Assembly: GCF_034343125.1 (NCBI RefSeq)
Contig: NZ_CP139957.1
Coordinates: forward strand, 2,412,001 to 2,476,000
Origin: Caldicellulosiruptor danielii
GTDB taxonomy: Bacteria > Bacillota > Thermoanaerobacteria > Caldicellulosiruptorales > Caldicellulosiruptoraceae
Direction of reading: 5' to 3'
Length of the DNA: 64,000 nt
The translations under genes and the position numbers were made by a program. The number at the start of each line of letters is the position of its first letter. The stretch's first letter is position 1. Shown in pieces: positions 35,290 to 44,970 of this stretch. Under the pieces are notes generated by a model, which was given only the letters and a program-made list of their open reading frames with translations, had not been told where the DNA came from and searched no databases.

Positions 35290-36054
35290 ATGGAGCAATC
35301 GTTTGATACAAAGAGAGTAATCATTGGTCCAGAAGGATTCAAAAAGGTTGTTGACATATCAGTGCCAAAAAGAGTTAATCTTCCAACAGGGTATATTGAA
35401 ACAGACAAGCTTGCAAAAATTTCTCCAGGCGGAAGCTTTTTTGCAAATGATGTTGAGTATTACGTCTTCCCGTGTGACACGTTCGACTATGTCATGCACT
35501 TTTTGAAAAGACACACACAGATAGTCTATCCAAAAGACGGAGCATATATTTTAATGAGACTTGACATACACCCTGGAAAAAGAGTTGGTGAGGCTGGCAC
35601 AGGTTCTGGTGCGTTTACACTTTGCCTTTCGATGGCGGTTGGCCCGGAAGGAAAAGTGTATACATATGAGCAAAGAGAAGAGTTTTACAAAATGGCTGAG
35701 AAGAATATAAAAAATTTTTCAAAGTTTGACAATGTGGTTATGCACAACAAATCAATTGTTGAAGGAATTGAAGAAAAGGAATTGGATGCATTCTTTTTAG
35801 ATATTAGAGAACCTGAAGTGGCAATTAGCGTTGTGAGAGAGGCTCTAAAGCCTGCAGGACACTTAGGAATTTTGGTTCCAACAACAAATCAAGTGTCAGA
35901 GACGCTCACTGCCTTGCAAGCGCACAGATTTTATGTCTCCGAAGTTGTTGAAATAATGATGCGTCAATACAAACCTGTGCCAGAACGTCTGCGACCCGAT
36001 GATAGAATGATAGGGCACACCGCATATATGATTTTTGCAAGGAAGATTTTGTGA
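35290..36054 (+). CDS. trmI: tRNA (adenine-58-N1)-methyltransferase
   Basis: This 254-residue Rossmann methyltransferase has the SAM-binding GKRVGEAGTGSGAFTLCLSM, the family IYPKDGAYILMRLDIHPG-type lead and the FLDIREPEVAI motif. The terminal YKPVPERLRPDDRMIGHTAY is diagnostic of TrmI. The enzyme makes m1A58 in the T-loop of tRNA, which supports growth at high temperature in thermophiles. AAAGGAGG lies about 8 bases before the ATG, and a strong terminator follows. The small N-terminal beta domain is present, so the gene is full length. Confidence 0.9.
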   Translation: MEQSFDTKRVIIGPEGFKKVVDISVPKRVNLPTGYIETDKLAKISPGGSFFANDVEYYVFPCDTFDYVMHFLKRHTQIVYPKDGAYILMRLDIHPGKRVGEAGTGSGAFTLCLSMAVGPEGKVYTYEQREEFYKMAEKNIKNFSKFDNVVMHNKSIVEGIEEKELDAFFLDIREPEVAISVVREALKPAGHLGILVPTTNQVSETLTALQAHRFYVSEVVEIMMRQYKPVPERLRPDDRMIGHTAYMIFARKIL

Positions 36055-36071
36055 TATGGCAAAAAAATAAA

Positions 36072-36119
36072 AGCCACAGATAGTTTTGTCTGTATAGACT
36101 ATCTGTGGCTAATTTTTTT
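36072..36119 (+). terminator. Strong intrinsic terminator after trmI
   Basis: The perfect 13-bp stem AGCCACAGATAGT/ACTATCTGTGGCT is followed by AATTTTTTTG. It begins about 18 bases after the trmI stop and runs into the 3' end of the convergent Rpn relic. Confidence 0.9.
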
Positions 36120-36120
36120 G

Positions 36121-36360
36121 TCAGAATTGTTCAAATTCTTTATCTGTCTTGTTTTGCCTCAATCCCTTTATTTTCTCAATATCAAGTCCTGTAATTTTTG
36201 AAATAAAACTGTCTTCTGCTCCTGCCAATATCATTTTTCTTGCTATTCTGATTATAGTTTCAACAAACCTATCTTTTACAAAGCTTCTGTCCAAAAACTC
36301 AAGGCTCCGCAAGTCTATTTTATCAACCCATGGTCTTTTTAAAGACTTTTTGAAAACCTT
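36121..36360 (-). pseudogene. Rpn-family nuclease with large internal deletion
   Basis: An N-terminal piece (KRPWVDKIDLRSLEFLDRSF, then VKDRFVE) is joined directly to the C-terminal tail (IIRIARKMILAGAEDSFISK, then ITGLDIEKIKGLRQ). Comparison with the full copy at 56679-57638 shows that about 200 central residues, including most of the PD-(D/E)XK core, are gone while the frame is kept. No start with a ribosome site remains. Confidence 0.7.
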
Positions 36361-36462
36361 ACATATTGCCTATTTTTCTAATGTGGTAAAGAGCGAAAAG
36401 TTTGTGGTACAATTATAAAAGAGAAAAGTCTTGTGTTTTGAGCAAAGATGGTATAAGTTGGA

Positions 36463-36900
36463 AGTAGGGTAAAGAGCAAAATCGCAACAGCGTTTATAAA
36501 TCATCTTGGATTTGGTGGTATGTGTGAAGTTTTCACAAGCGATATTGCTGTTGTTTTTGAAAATCAAAATGAAATTTACGAATTTCAGCCAGATATAATG
36601 GTGTGTTGTAACTCTGAACTTTTTCACGGGCATAAATACAAGGGAATCCCGCGCCTTGTTGTTGAAATAATATCATATTCGACTGAACACCGTGACAGAA
36701 CAATTAAACTGTCTGTGTATGAGAAATTTCAAGTGCCTGAATACTGGATAGTTGATATTTCAAATGAGTGCATTGAAGTTTACAGCAATAACGTCAATGG
36801 AAAGTACTGCTCCATAAATAAATACAGGAGAGGTATGAGAATAAAGGTATTTGATGAACTCGTTTTAGATGTTGATGAAATATTTAGCGTGATAAAATAA
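36463..36900 (+). pseudogene. Uma2-family endonuclease, N-terminally truncated
   Basis: The frame runs from an in-frame stop near 36455 and reads SRVKSKIATAFINHLGFGGM before the first ATG at 36520. The body matches Uma2/DUF820: CEVFTSDIAVVFE, FQPDIMVCC, the PD-(D/E)XK core LVVEIISYSTEHRDRTIKLS and VPEYWIVDI. About 50 N-terminal residues of the usual 180-190 are missing. A TACAAT-type box lies upstream near 36408, so a short product from ATG 36520 is conceivable. Confidence 0.65.
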
Positions 36901-36912
36901 TATAAAAAAAAC

Positions 36913-36947
36913 AAGGGACTGTGCCAAAAAATTGAGGCCAGTCCCTT
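36913..36947 (-). terminator. Terminator shared by SLH repeat gene and Uma2 relic
   Basis: AAGGGACTG and CAGTCCCTT form a 9-bp stem. On the minus strand GTTTTTTTT follows. It lies 31 bases after the SLH-gene stop and just beyond the convergent Uma2 relic. Confidence 0.85.
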
Positions 36948-36977
36948 TTAGTTATTGAGCCAATTGAAAGTCACTTT

Positions 36978-39900
36978 TTACGGATTTACCATACTCACAA
37001 CCTTGCCGTCATACCCCAAGATGAGATACACTCTCTGACCAACTTTAAACGTATCTGCCAAAAGCACAGATGGGTCAAAATCTTCGCTCACTTCATACGT
37101 CTTGTCTACAAGCTTTCCTGATGCCTGGTCATATACGCTCACAACAATAGACTTTGGTGTGAACCTTGTTGGCTGGTAGCTTTTGATATAACCTTCAACC
37201 TTATCATCTACAACAAGTATGAACTTGTTGCCACCCCAGATGTCTGTCACAGCATAGACAACATCATTTTTCTGAATAGAACTGTAACTTACACTATCTC
37301 CATCTTTTATAACCAGATTACTGCCACTCAAATCCAAATCACCTGCTTTCAAAGTAAAATACGTCTGCTCGTTTGCAAGGTAGGGTTTGCTGTATACCGG
37401 GTCAAATATCACACAGTAGTCATAGCTGCCCTGCTTTTGTGTTGACATTCCAAACACAAGCGATGTTGCCCTTTGCATCTTCTGGAGAGCTGTTGAGTAG
37501 TCAATCTTTGTGCCGTTATAATAGTAGGTTATGTTCTGCGGCAGGTTCATCTCAACCTGTGTTCCGCCCTTATCAACTGTTACCTTGCTTCCAAGAGCAT
37601 ATACAACTGTCATGCCATCCGTTGAGTTGAACTTTTTGTATATAAACGTTATATTGTTATTTGAGTCAACATAAAGTCCGTATCTTGCGCCAAGCTCTAA
37701 GCTTGTGTTCTGGTTTGATGGCAGGGTCAAAATGCCCTTGTCTGTCAAAACTTCATCCTCTGCAAGACCTTTTGTTACCTTGCTTGTGCCCATCACAATA
37801 ACTTCCATGTATGTTCCGTATTCATCATAGTATGGGTCCTGGATGATTGCGTACTCATAAGAATTCCCTGACTGGTTGTAACCAAAGTAGATCTTCTGAC
37901 CTGTCTTGAGAATACTCTTTAGCTGGTCATAGCTAAGCTTATTGCCATTGTAATAATACGTGGGTTTTTGAGGAAGAAACATCGTGTTTTCAGTGCTGCC
38001 TCTTTTGAGCCTTACATTTGTATCACTAACAACTGCCGTGATCTCTGCTTGATCGCTATTATTGAGCTTTTTCACAACCTTAGTAATTGTATCATTTTTG
38101 ATATACACACCATACTTTGCTCCAACAGAAAGCTTTCCTGCACTTCTGCTCACAACATATATGCCCTTATCAGTCAGAACCTCACCTGCTGCAAGCTTGC
38201 TCGACGAAATGCTATCAGCCATTACTATGACTTCTGTATATGTGCCATACTCAGAAGAATATGGGTCTTGGATTACAACATATTCGCATGTCCTGCCATC
38301 CTTTGCATAGCCAAAGTAGATTTTTTGCCCAACTTTTAGCACATCTTTAAGCTCGGTGTAGTTTGTCTTTGCTCCATTGTAATAGTAAGTTGGCTTTTGA
38401 GGTAGAATAATGTTCTCCTGACCTTTAGCACCTTTTAGCTTGACGTTAGTATCGCTGACAACATCTGTTACCTCATACTGCAAAGTGTTATTCAATTTCT
38501 TTACAACAAGAGTTATTTTATCGTCTTTAACATAAAGTCCGTACTTTGCACCTATTTCAAGCTTTGTATCTTCAGATGGAAGGTAAAAGATACCTTTGTC
38601 GGTAAGTACCTGGTTGTTCTCAAGGCTTGAATTTAAAAGTGCATCTTGCAAAACTATTGCCTCAATGTAGTTTCCATACTGACTGCCGTATGGGTCTTGA
38701 ATAACATATGCCATAACCTTGCCTGTATCAGGGTCTTTTGATACATAGAGTATCTGACCTTCTTTTAAAATGTTTGGTAGATTCTCATAGTTTTGTTTTG
38801 TCCCTTGATAGTAATACAAAGGCTTGCTTGTCAGCTGAATCTTTTGTGTTTTGTCGTTTTGAGCAGCATCAAGTGTGTAATCATCTATACTCGTGATTGT
38901 AAACTTGTCGGATACCCACACTTTTTGTAAAGCTACTGTGATTGTGTCATCTTTTATATACACTCCATACTTTGTACCAATTTCAAGGCTCTCAGGTTTT
39001 ATAGAAGGTGCAACAAAATATATTCCCTTGTCTGTCTGAACCTGGTTTGCATCCAGTGCCGATGATGTTTTAGGAGTCGCCAAAATCAGTACCTCATCGT
39101 AGTTTCCATAAACTTCTGGTGCATATATGTCTTTAATTACAATATAGTCTACTTTGCTTCTATCTTCAGAATATATAAAGCTTATTTTCTGGTTCGGTTT
39201 TAGAACATTTTCTATTGCATCGTAGCTTTGTTTTGAGCCATTGTAATAGTATGTTGCTGAAGATGGCAAAGTTATTGATTTTGTCTTTCCACTTTCTTTG
39301 TAATATACAGTCTTTCCATCAACCTTTGTACTGATAATCCGGAAAGAGTCGGTCTCAACGCCAAACAACTTTGTGATTTTGTTGCTATCAACCTGAAGCA
39401 TATACTTTTTCCCAACTTCAAGCTGGGTTTTTGTTGTGTTCACAAGCACACCGCCATCTGTCAAAACCTCATTTGAAAGAAGCTTTGATGATGTTTTGCC
39501 AGTATCAAGCACAACATACGATTTGTAAAGCCCAACATATTCAGAAAATTTTATACCACTGCTATTTTGGTTTGATGCTGATACTCCACTTAAAGCTGAC
39601 TGGCCAGATTGAGCTTGACTCCCACCAGTTTTGACCTCCGTGTCAAGAAGCCTTGATAGCATCAAGGCAAGAGCCCAGCGCGGAACCTTTTGAGAAGCAG
39701 AAAGGTTTATTCCTTTTATAAGTCCAAGTTCAGATGCCTTGTCGATATAGTTTTGTGGCCAGATGCCAGAAAGGTCTGAGTCAGAGTACCCAAGCATTCT
39801 AACAATCGCAGTTGTCGCCTGGGCAAAGGTTAGCGGGCCGTTTGGATTAAATTTGCCGTCTGCCATTGGTGTCATGTATTTTTTCTTCACAGCCCAGTTG

Positions 39901-40208
39901 ACAAATCCACAGAGAGCTGTGTTTGGTTTTATGTCGGGATACTGCGAATAACCTTTTAACAGGTTTGCCTCATCCTCTGCGTTTGAAATCTTGACAATCG
40001 CAGCTACAAACTCACCGCGTGTTACATTGGCACTTGGCTTGAAATAGTCCTTGTAAACAAGAATTCCAAGCTTATTTAGCTTTTCTACAGCCTGTTTGTA
40101 GCTCGCATTTGATGGAATGTCCTTGTATGCAGCAAAAGTAGCAAAAACACCAGTGTTAACAATCACAAAACAAAGCATCACGAAAGCTGTTATCAACTTC
40201 TTTTTCAT
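36978..40208 (-). CDS. Secreted SLH protein with five ~140-residue repeats
   Basis: This 1076-residue protein has a signal peptide (MKKKLITAFVMLCFVIVNTG) and three N-terminal SLH modules (about residues 27-195: YKDIPSNASYKQAV, YPDIKPNTALCGFV, IWPQNYIDKASEL). Then come five tandem repeats of about 140 residues. Each has EVLTDKGI, a (L)xxGxKYGVYIKDDTIT unit, LPQKPTYYYNGxK, LKxGQKIYFGY and EYVVIQDPYxxxYG. Copies 3 and 4 are closest, copy 5 is diverged, and a distinct C-terminal domain ends the protein. No catalytic motif is recognised. It is the last gene of an operon with a MacAB-like exporter, 21 bases after the permease. Confidence 0.85.
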   Translation of the reverse strand: MKKKLITAFVMLCFVIVNTGVFATFAAYKDIPSNASYKQAVEKLNKLGILVYKDYFKPSANVTRGEFVAAIVKISNAEDEANLLKGYSQYPDIKPNTALCGFVNWAVKKKYMTPMADGKFNPNGPLTFAQATTAIVRMLGYSDSDLSGIWPQNYIDKASELGLIKGINLSASQKVPRWALALMLSRLLDTEVKTGGSQAQSGQSALSGVSASNQNSSGIKFSEYVGLYKSYVVLDTGKTSSKLLSNEVLTDGGVLVNTTKTQLEVGKKYMLQVDSNKITKLFGVETDSFRIISTKVDGKTVYYKESGKTKSITLPSSATYYYNGSKQSYDAIENVLKPNQKISFIYSEDRSKVDYIVIKDIYAPEVYGNYDEVLILATPKTSSALDANQVQTDKGIYFVAPSIKPESLEIGTKYGVYIKDDTITVALQKVWVSDKFTITSIDDYTLDAAQNDKTQKIQLTSKPLYYYQGTKQNYENLPNILKEGQILYVSKDPDTGKVMAYVIQDPYGSQYGNYIEAIVLQDALLNSSLENNQVLTDKGIFYLPSEDTKLEIGAKYGLYVKDDKITLVVKKLNNTLQYEVTDVVSDTNVKLKGAKGQENIILPQKPTYYYNGAKTNYTELKDVLKVGQKIYFGYAKDGRTCEYVVIQDPYSSEYGTYTEVIVMADSISSSKLAAGEVLTDKGIYVVSRSAGKLSVGAKYGVYIKNDTITKVVKKLNNSDQAEITAVVSDTNVRLKRGSTENTMFLPQKPTYYYNGNKLSYDQLKSILKTGQKIYFGYNQSGNSYEYAIIQDPYYDEYGTYMEVIVMGTSKVTKGLAEDEVLTDKGILTLPSNQNTSLELGARYGLYVDSNNNITFIYKKFNSTDGMTVVYALGSKVTVDKGGTQVEMNLPQNITYYYNGTKIDYSTALQKMQRATSLVFGMSTQKQGSYDYCVIFDPVYSKPYLANEQTYFTLKAGDLDLSGSNLVIKDGDSVSYSSIQKNDVVYAVTDIWGGNKFILVVDDKVEGYIKSYQPTRFTPKSIVVSVYDQASGKLVDKTYEVSEDFDPSVLLADTFKVGQRVYLILGYDGKVVSMVNP

Positions 40209-40229
40209 CTTTCAAATCCCCTCCAGGTT

Positions 40230-41408
40230 TTATTCGTATCTTAGCGCTTCAATTGGATTTAGTCTGGATGCCTTTGAAGCCGGGAACAGCCCAAAGACTA
40301 TCCCAATCGCAAGTGAAATGGTAAATGCTAAAATTGCCCATGGTACTGAGAATATTGCCGTTGCAACATTTAGCTTTGACATCAAATTGATTGTTACATA
40401 ACCTAAAATAATCCCAATTATTCCTCCAAGTCCTGTCACAACAGATGCCTCTATCAAAAACTGAACAAGAATATTTCTTCTCTTTGCGCCAATTGCTTTT
40501 CTGATTCCTATTTCTCTTGTTCTCTCAGTCACAGACACAAGCATGATATTCATGATTCCAATTCCGCCAACAATTAGCGAAATTGCGGCAATTCCTGCAA
40601 GCATGAGCGTAAGTGTCTGCGTTACGCTGTTTAAGGTGTCAAGTAGCTGGGCTGTGTTAAATACCCTGTATGCTGTTGTGTCGTTGTAGATTTTGTATAG
40701 AAAATCATTCAGGTAGTTCATTACAGCCTCACTTTTGTTACCGTCTGTGATTTTTATCGCAAAGTTTCGAATGATTGCGTTTCGTGTGAGTCTTTGCGCA
40801 ACTGTTACAGGAACTATCACCTGGTCGTCGTCTGACTGCTCCTGTGAATTTGCACGCTCCTCCAAAACACCAACAACTGTGAATATCTGCCCGTTTATCT
40901 TTATCTTTTTTCCTATTGGATTTTCACCATTGAACAAATCTTTCACAATGTAGGTACCAACAAGTGCAACTTTTTGGCGATAGTCTACATCAATAGGCAA
41001 TATAAACCTTCCACTGCTGACATTTACATCTCTGACTGTGCTGTAGTCTGCAGTTGTCCCGATAAGAGTGGTGTCGTGTGTGGTTGTTCCATACTTTAGT
41101 GTAACAGAGCTTGACACAGTCGGTGCAATTGCTTCTATATCATCTGCATGCTGGTCGGCAAACTGCTGAAGTTCCTCATACGTGACGTTTCTGTTGCTGT
41201 TTCTTCCTGTGATATTTATCTGTATTAGATTTGTCCCAAGCCTTTGAAGCCTGTCTGTTATGCTTTTTGTACTCCCCTGCGCAAGACCAACAACTGCAAT
41301 CACTGCCCAGATGCCAATGATAACACCAAGCATAGTTAAAAAAGACCTTAGCTTATTTGAAAGGATACTCTTTATTGCCATCTTGAAAGCCAAAGCAAAC
41401 TGAGCCAC
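40230..41408 (-). CDS. MacB-type ABC transporter permease
   Basis: This 392-residue FtsX-like permease has a first helix near residues 20-40 (NKLRSFLTMLGVIIGIWAVI). A large extracytoplasmic MacB_PCD domain follows, with three C-terminal helices (near 270-290, 325-345, 360-380). The cytoplasmic RTREIGIRKAIGAKRRNILV is diagnostic and the final motif is NPIEALRYE. MacB-type systems export peptides or lipids, or transmit mechanical force across the membrane. It partners with the ATPase and adaptor upstream, three bases apart. Confidence 0.9.
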   Translation of the reverse strand: MAQFALAFKMAIKSILSNKLRSFLTMLGVIIGIWAVIAVVGLAQGSTKSITDRLQRLGTNLIQINITGRNSNRNVTYEELQQFADQHADDIEAIAPTVSSSVTLKYGTTTHDTTLIGTTADYSTVRDVNVSSGRFILPIDVDYRQKVALVGTYIVKDLFNGENPIGKKIKINGQIFTVVGVLEERANSQEQSDDDQVIVPVTVAQRLTRNAIIRNFAIKITDGNKSEAVMNYLNDFLYKIYNDTTAYRVFNTAQLLDTLNSVTQTLTLMLAGIAAISLIVGGIGIMNIMLVSVTERTREIGIRKAIGAKRRNILVQFLIEASVVTGLGGIIGIILGYVTINLMSKLNVATAIFSVPWAILAFTISLAIGIVFGLFPASKASRLNPIEALRYE

Positions 41409-41411
41409 CCT

Positions 41412-42089
41412 TCAGTTCACCTCCTTGTCTTCTATTATTTGACCGTCCTGAATCCGCACAATCCTTCTTGCTTGCATAGCAATATTGTTGTCATGCGTGA
41501 TTAAAACAATTGTATTTCCTTGAGCGTGTAGATCTTTAAAAATCTGTATAATTTCAGCACCAGATTTTGAATCCAGGTTCCCTGTTGGCTCGTCAGCCAA
41601 TATTATTGGCGGGCTTGTGACAAGCGCCCTTGCAATTGCAACTCTCTGCTGCTGACCGCCAGATAGTTCTCTTGGTCTGTGATGCATTCTTTGCTCCAAA
41701 CCAACCCTTGCCAAGGCTTCTTTTGCAAGCCTGTGACGTGTTGATGCTGAAACACCTTTGTAAATCAAAGGAAGCTCAACATTTTCAAGAGCTGTAAGCT
41801 GTGGTATTAAGTTAAAGTTTTGAAACACAAAGCCTATCTTGCTGTTCCGAATCTCGGCAAGCTGGTTGTCATTGAGTCTGCTTACTTCATGACCATCCAG
41901 TATGTAAGTTCCAGATGTTGGTGTGTCAAGACAGCCTATTATATTCATCAGGGTTGATTTTCCTGAACCGGATGGCCCCACTATGGCAACAAACTCGTGA
42001 GCATTGATTTTTAAACTCACACCATTTAAGGCGTACACCTCGTTCTCGCCCATCTTGTAGATTTTGTAGATATCATAAAGTTCAATCAT
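41412..42089 (-). CDS. MacB/LolD-type ABC transporter ATPase
   Basis: This 225-residue ATPase has Walker A ([20 protein letters not shown]), Q-loop ([20 protein letters not shown]), signature [16 protein letters not shown], Walker B ([18 protein letters not shown]) and the switch His ([14 protein letters not shown]). It powers the permease encoded next. Its length and motifs are complete. The ABC module lies between the adaptor and permease genes, as in macA-macB operons. Confidence 0.93.
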   Translation of the reverse strand: MIELYDIYKIYKMGENEVYALNGVSLKINAHEFVAIVGPSGSGKSTLMNIIGCLDTPTSGTYILDGHEVSRLNDNQLAEIRNSKIGFVFQNFNLIPQLTALENVELPLIYKGVSASTRHRLAKEALARVGLEQRMHHRPRELSGGQQQRVAIARALVTSPPIILADEPTGNLDSKSGAEIIQIFKDLHAQGNTIVLITHDNNIAMQARRIVRIQDGQIIEDKEVN

Positions 42090-42114
42090 AGCAAGCTTTC
42101 ACCTTCTTTTTTTA

Positions 42115-44115
42115 TTACCTGTTTGTGTTACTCCCCTGAGAGCCAGACGACTGATTCCTTGTGCCGGTGCCGCCTTGGTTTTGCCTGAACTGTCTAAACT
42201 CGCCTGGCATTCCACCACCTGGTCCACCAAACCCGCCCATTATGTTAAATCCCTGCTGAGTTTGCGTCTGTGTGCTTGTTGAGCCTGTTGAAAGTGGTGG
42301 CAGCACAACAATATCCCCTTCGCTAAGGCCACTTACAATTTCAATGTAAGAATCATTGTTGATTCCTACCTCAACCGGTCGTAAAACCGCACCTTTGTAG
42401 TAGCTACTACTCAGCAAACTTGACATCCTTCTTGCTCGCTGCTGTGAAAAGCTGCCTGTGCCCTGGCTATTTTGTAACCATGAACCTTTTGACTGGCCAT
42501 TTGACCACTGCTGTGCTTTCTGTGTACTGCTACCTTCTTGCTGCTGCCATCTTCGTGACCGGTTTTGTGAGCCTTGGGTTGAGCCCTGGCTTTGCTGACT
42601 GCTGTCAAAGCCTCCCTGCGGGAAAAATCCGCCAGTTTGACTTTCTTGAGAGCTATTTTGCTCTGATGATTTTACAAACACAAAGTATCTGTTGCCAAAT
42701 TTCTGCACAGCTTCAAGCGGCACCATCAAAACATTCTGTTTCTGGTTTACAATTATCTCTGCGTTTGCATTCATGCCAATTTTGAGGTCTTTTGGATTGT
42801 CAATCGAGATTGTAACAGAATATGTTGTAACACCGTTTTGTGTTGTACCAACAAGCGGGATTTTAGCTACTTTCCCTGTCAGCGGGTTTGTCTGTGTCTC
42901 TAACAAGGCATCAACTGTTATATTTACCTTTTGCCCTACTTTTATTTTAGCAATATCAAGTTCATCTATGTCAACTTTAAATACCAAATTTTTGTCGTCA
43001 AATACAGTTGCAAGTACCTCTCCTGCTTTTATGTTATCACCTTTTTTGAAGTTGATATTTGTCACAACTCCGTCAAATGGAGCTTTGATGTAGTAGTTTT
43101 CTAAATTGTCCTCTGCCTCTTTCAGCTGCTCCTGTAAGTTTTTAAGCTGTGTCTGATAGTTCTTGAGCTGTTTTGACAGGTCATCGTTTGAAAGCTTTAA
43201 TAGCACCGCACCTTTTTCAACAAACTGGTTATTTTTTGCAAAAATCTCTTCAACCTCACCATCAACCTTTGCTTTGATATTTTCTTTGTTTACATACTCC
43301 ATGGCTGCATCCTGTGTGCTAAGATATACATCATTTCCTGCCTTTATCTCAGCACTTGCTTTCATGCCTTCCTGCAGAGCACCTGGGTTTGAAATTGTTA
43401 TCTCAACATCAAAAACTTTGCCACCGTAGTCATTTGTGTAAGTTTTGTTCCCAAGATAGCTAACTGTCCCTTGGACTGACTGTGATATGTCAGGAATATA
43501 AACCACTGCTGACGTGCCTATCTTGATCTTGCCGAAAAGGGCGGCTGAAAATGGCAAGGTTACCTTTAACTTTGATGTATCTATTATTGTAAGTAAACTT
43601 GACCCTTTTGAGACCCTGTCGCCTTCTGTAAGGTTTAGATTTTTCACATACCCGGAAATTGGTGCTGTGACATTGAGGTTTTTGATGCTATCCTCAACAT
43701 CTGTAATTGAAGACTGAACATCGTCTATCTGGCTCTTTATTGAGTCGATCTTGTCCTGTGCATCCTGGTTTTCAAGCTCAAAAATTACATCTCCTTTTTT
43801 AACCCTGTCGCCATCGTTAAAGTTGACTTTTGTTATTGTTGAGCTGACAGTAGATGTCAAATCAATGCTCTGGGCAGACTCAATCGGACCGGAGCCTGTA
43901 ACACTGACGGTAATATCGCCCCGGGTTACCCTTGCAGTCCGCTGCTGAACAGTCTGGTTTTGATTTTTCCTTCCCTGGACAAACCTGTATACCCCAAACC
44001 CTGCTCCTGCCAAAATTGCAACAATTACTATGGATATTACAACTCTCTTTAAAGCCTTGCTTTTTAAGCTGAACTTAAACCTGGGAGTTTTTAGAGGTTT
44101 TACTTTCTCTGTCAT
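42115..44115 (-). CDS. MacA/HlyD-type membrane-fusion adaptor, extended
   Basis: This 666-residue adaptor starts at ATG 44113-44115 (AGGAAGG about 8 bases upstream). It has one N-terminal helix (ALKRVVISIVIVAILAGAGF) and two lipoyl-like hairpins (INFNDGDRVKKG-type KVNFNDGDRVKKGDVIFELE and EIFAKNNQFVEKGAVLLKLS). A coiled coil and beta-barrel follow. It is far longer than the usual 350-400 residues because the coiled-coil/barrel unit is partly duplicated and a Gln/Ser/Gly-rich low-complexity segment (about 490-580) precedes the last domain. It should reach through the thick wall toward the S-layer. Confidence 0.85.
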   Translation of the reverse strand: MTEKVKPLKTPRFKFSLKSKALKRVVISIVIVAILAGAGFGVYRFVQGRKNQNQTVQQRTARVTRGDITVSVTGSGPIESAQSIDLTSTVSSTITKVNFNDGDRVKKGDVIFELENQDAQDKIDSIKSQIDDVQSSITDVEDSIKNLNVTAPISGYVKNLNLTEGDRVSKGSSLLTIIDTSKLKVTLPFSAALFGKIKIGTSAVVYIPDISQSVQGTVSYLGNKTYTNDYGGKVFDVEITISNPGALQEGMKASAEIKAGNDVYLSTQDAAMEYVNKENIKAKVDGEVEEIFAKNNQFVEKGAVLLKLSNDDLSKQLKNYQTQLKNLQEQLKEAEDNLENYYIKAPFDGVVTNINFKKGDNIKAGEVLATVFDDKNLVFKVDIDELDIAKIKVGQKVNITVDALLETQTNPLTGKVAKIPLVGTTQNGVTTYSVTISIDNPKDLKIGMNANAEIIVNQKQNVLMVPLEAVQKFGNRYFVFVKSSEQNSSQESQTGGFFPQGGFDSSQQSQGSTQGSQNRSRRWQQQEGSSTQKAQQWSNGQSKGSWLQNSQGTGSFSQQRARRMSSLLSSSYYKGAVLRPVEVGINNDSYIEIVSGLSEGDIVVLPPLSTGSTSTQTQTQQGFNIMGGFGGPGGGMPGEFRQFRQNQGGTGTRNQSSGSQGSNTNR

Positions 44116-44148
44116 ATGCACACCCTTCCTTTCACACTTTTCTGCTTT

Positions 44149-44970
44149 TTATTTTGAACTGTTCTGGCTATACGTTCCCATCACCATAATCCTCTTTGCA
44201 GTTGTTTTTTTACTGTCAGAATACCAGATGTACACTATGTTGTTTGCTTTTAAATCCTTTACTGTCAGCTTCTTTTCTGTCATCTGACCGTTTTGAAAAC
44301 TTCTTGTTACAATTTCTGTTGATTTTGAAATTGCTATTGTCTTTGTCTGACTTGATAGCTTCAAATTCATCATGCCTCTGTTAAATCTACCTTGTGGCGG
44401 CTGAGGATTTGTTTTTTGCTGAGATTGATTGTTTGATGTGTTTAGCCTTTGCTGTGGTCTTTCGATTGTTGCAACTGTTATTGTGATTTTGCTTGACTCA
44501 ACTTTTTTAATAACACCAATCAGCTCCGGCGTCTGATATGGGTCGTATGTGCCCTGGACAAGTATTTTTGAGATGGTTTTCTTTTTGCTATCTGCATACC
44601 AGATGTACAGGATATTGTTTGCCTTTAAATCCTTTGTTGATAGCTTCTTTTCAACCACCTGATCGTTTTGAAATGATCTTGTTACAATTGATGTTTTGCT
44701 TGAAACTGTAATTGTTTGTGTTTTGCTTGTAAGCTCAATTCTACCTCTTCCAAAACCTCTGCCATCGCTCTGGGATGAGAGCTTTGCAATGTAGATTGTA
44801 ATTTTACTGCCTGATAAACTCTTTACAACACCAATTAAATCTGGCTGGGAATTTTGAGTGCTGTTCGATTGGGCATGCGATATATTCCACGGTAAAAATA
44901 ATACTGCAGTTACAAAAGTTAATAATAACATAAGGCATGTGTTAACTTTTGGGGTTTTTGTTATTTTCAT
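44149..44970 (-). CDS. Secreted two-repeat protein of unknown function
   Basis: This 273-residue protein has a signal peptide (residues 1-33, ending SHAQS) and two tandem copies of a roughly 110-residue unit. Each unit has LIGVxK, a KITI strand, TSK(T)xTIxxSxxTxIVTRSFQN and a KKLxxKDLKANNIxYIWYxDS segment. The copies are separated by a Pro/Gln/Asn linker. The pattern recalls small OB-like DUF5666 domains but I am not certain. As first gene of the exporter operon it may be cargo or an accessory protein outside the membrane. Confidence 0.7.
   Translation of the reverse strand: MKITKTPKVNTCLMLLLTFVTAVLFLPWNISHAQSNSTQNSQPDLIGVVKSLSGSKITIYIAKLSSQSDGRGFGRGRIELTSKTQTITVSSKTSIVTRSFQNDQVVEKKLSTKDLKANNILYIWYADSKKKTISKILVQGTYDPYQTPELIGVIKKVESSKITITVATIERPQQRLNTSNNQSQQKTNPQPPQGRFNRGMMNLKLSSQTKTIAISKSTEIVTRSFQNGQMTEKKLTVKDLKANNIVYIWYSDSKKTTAKRIMVMGTYSQNSSK

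Noticed and set aside
42411-42608. Alternative-frame protein inside the adaptor gene
   Set aside because: The Gln/Ser-rich repeat codons leave other frames open by composition; no ribosome site or family similarity.
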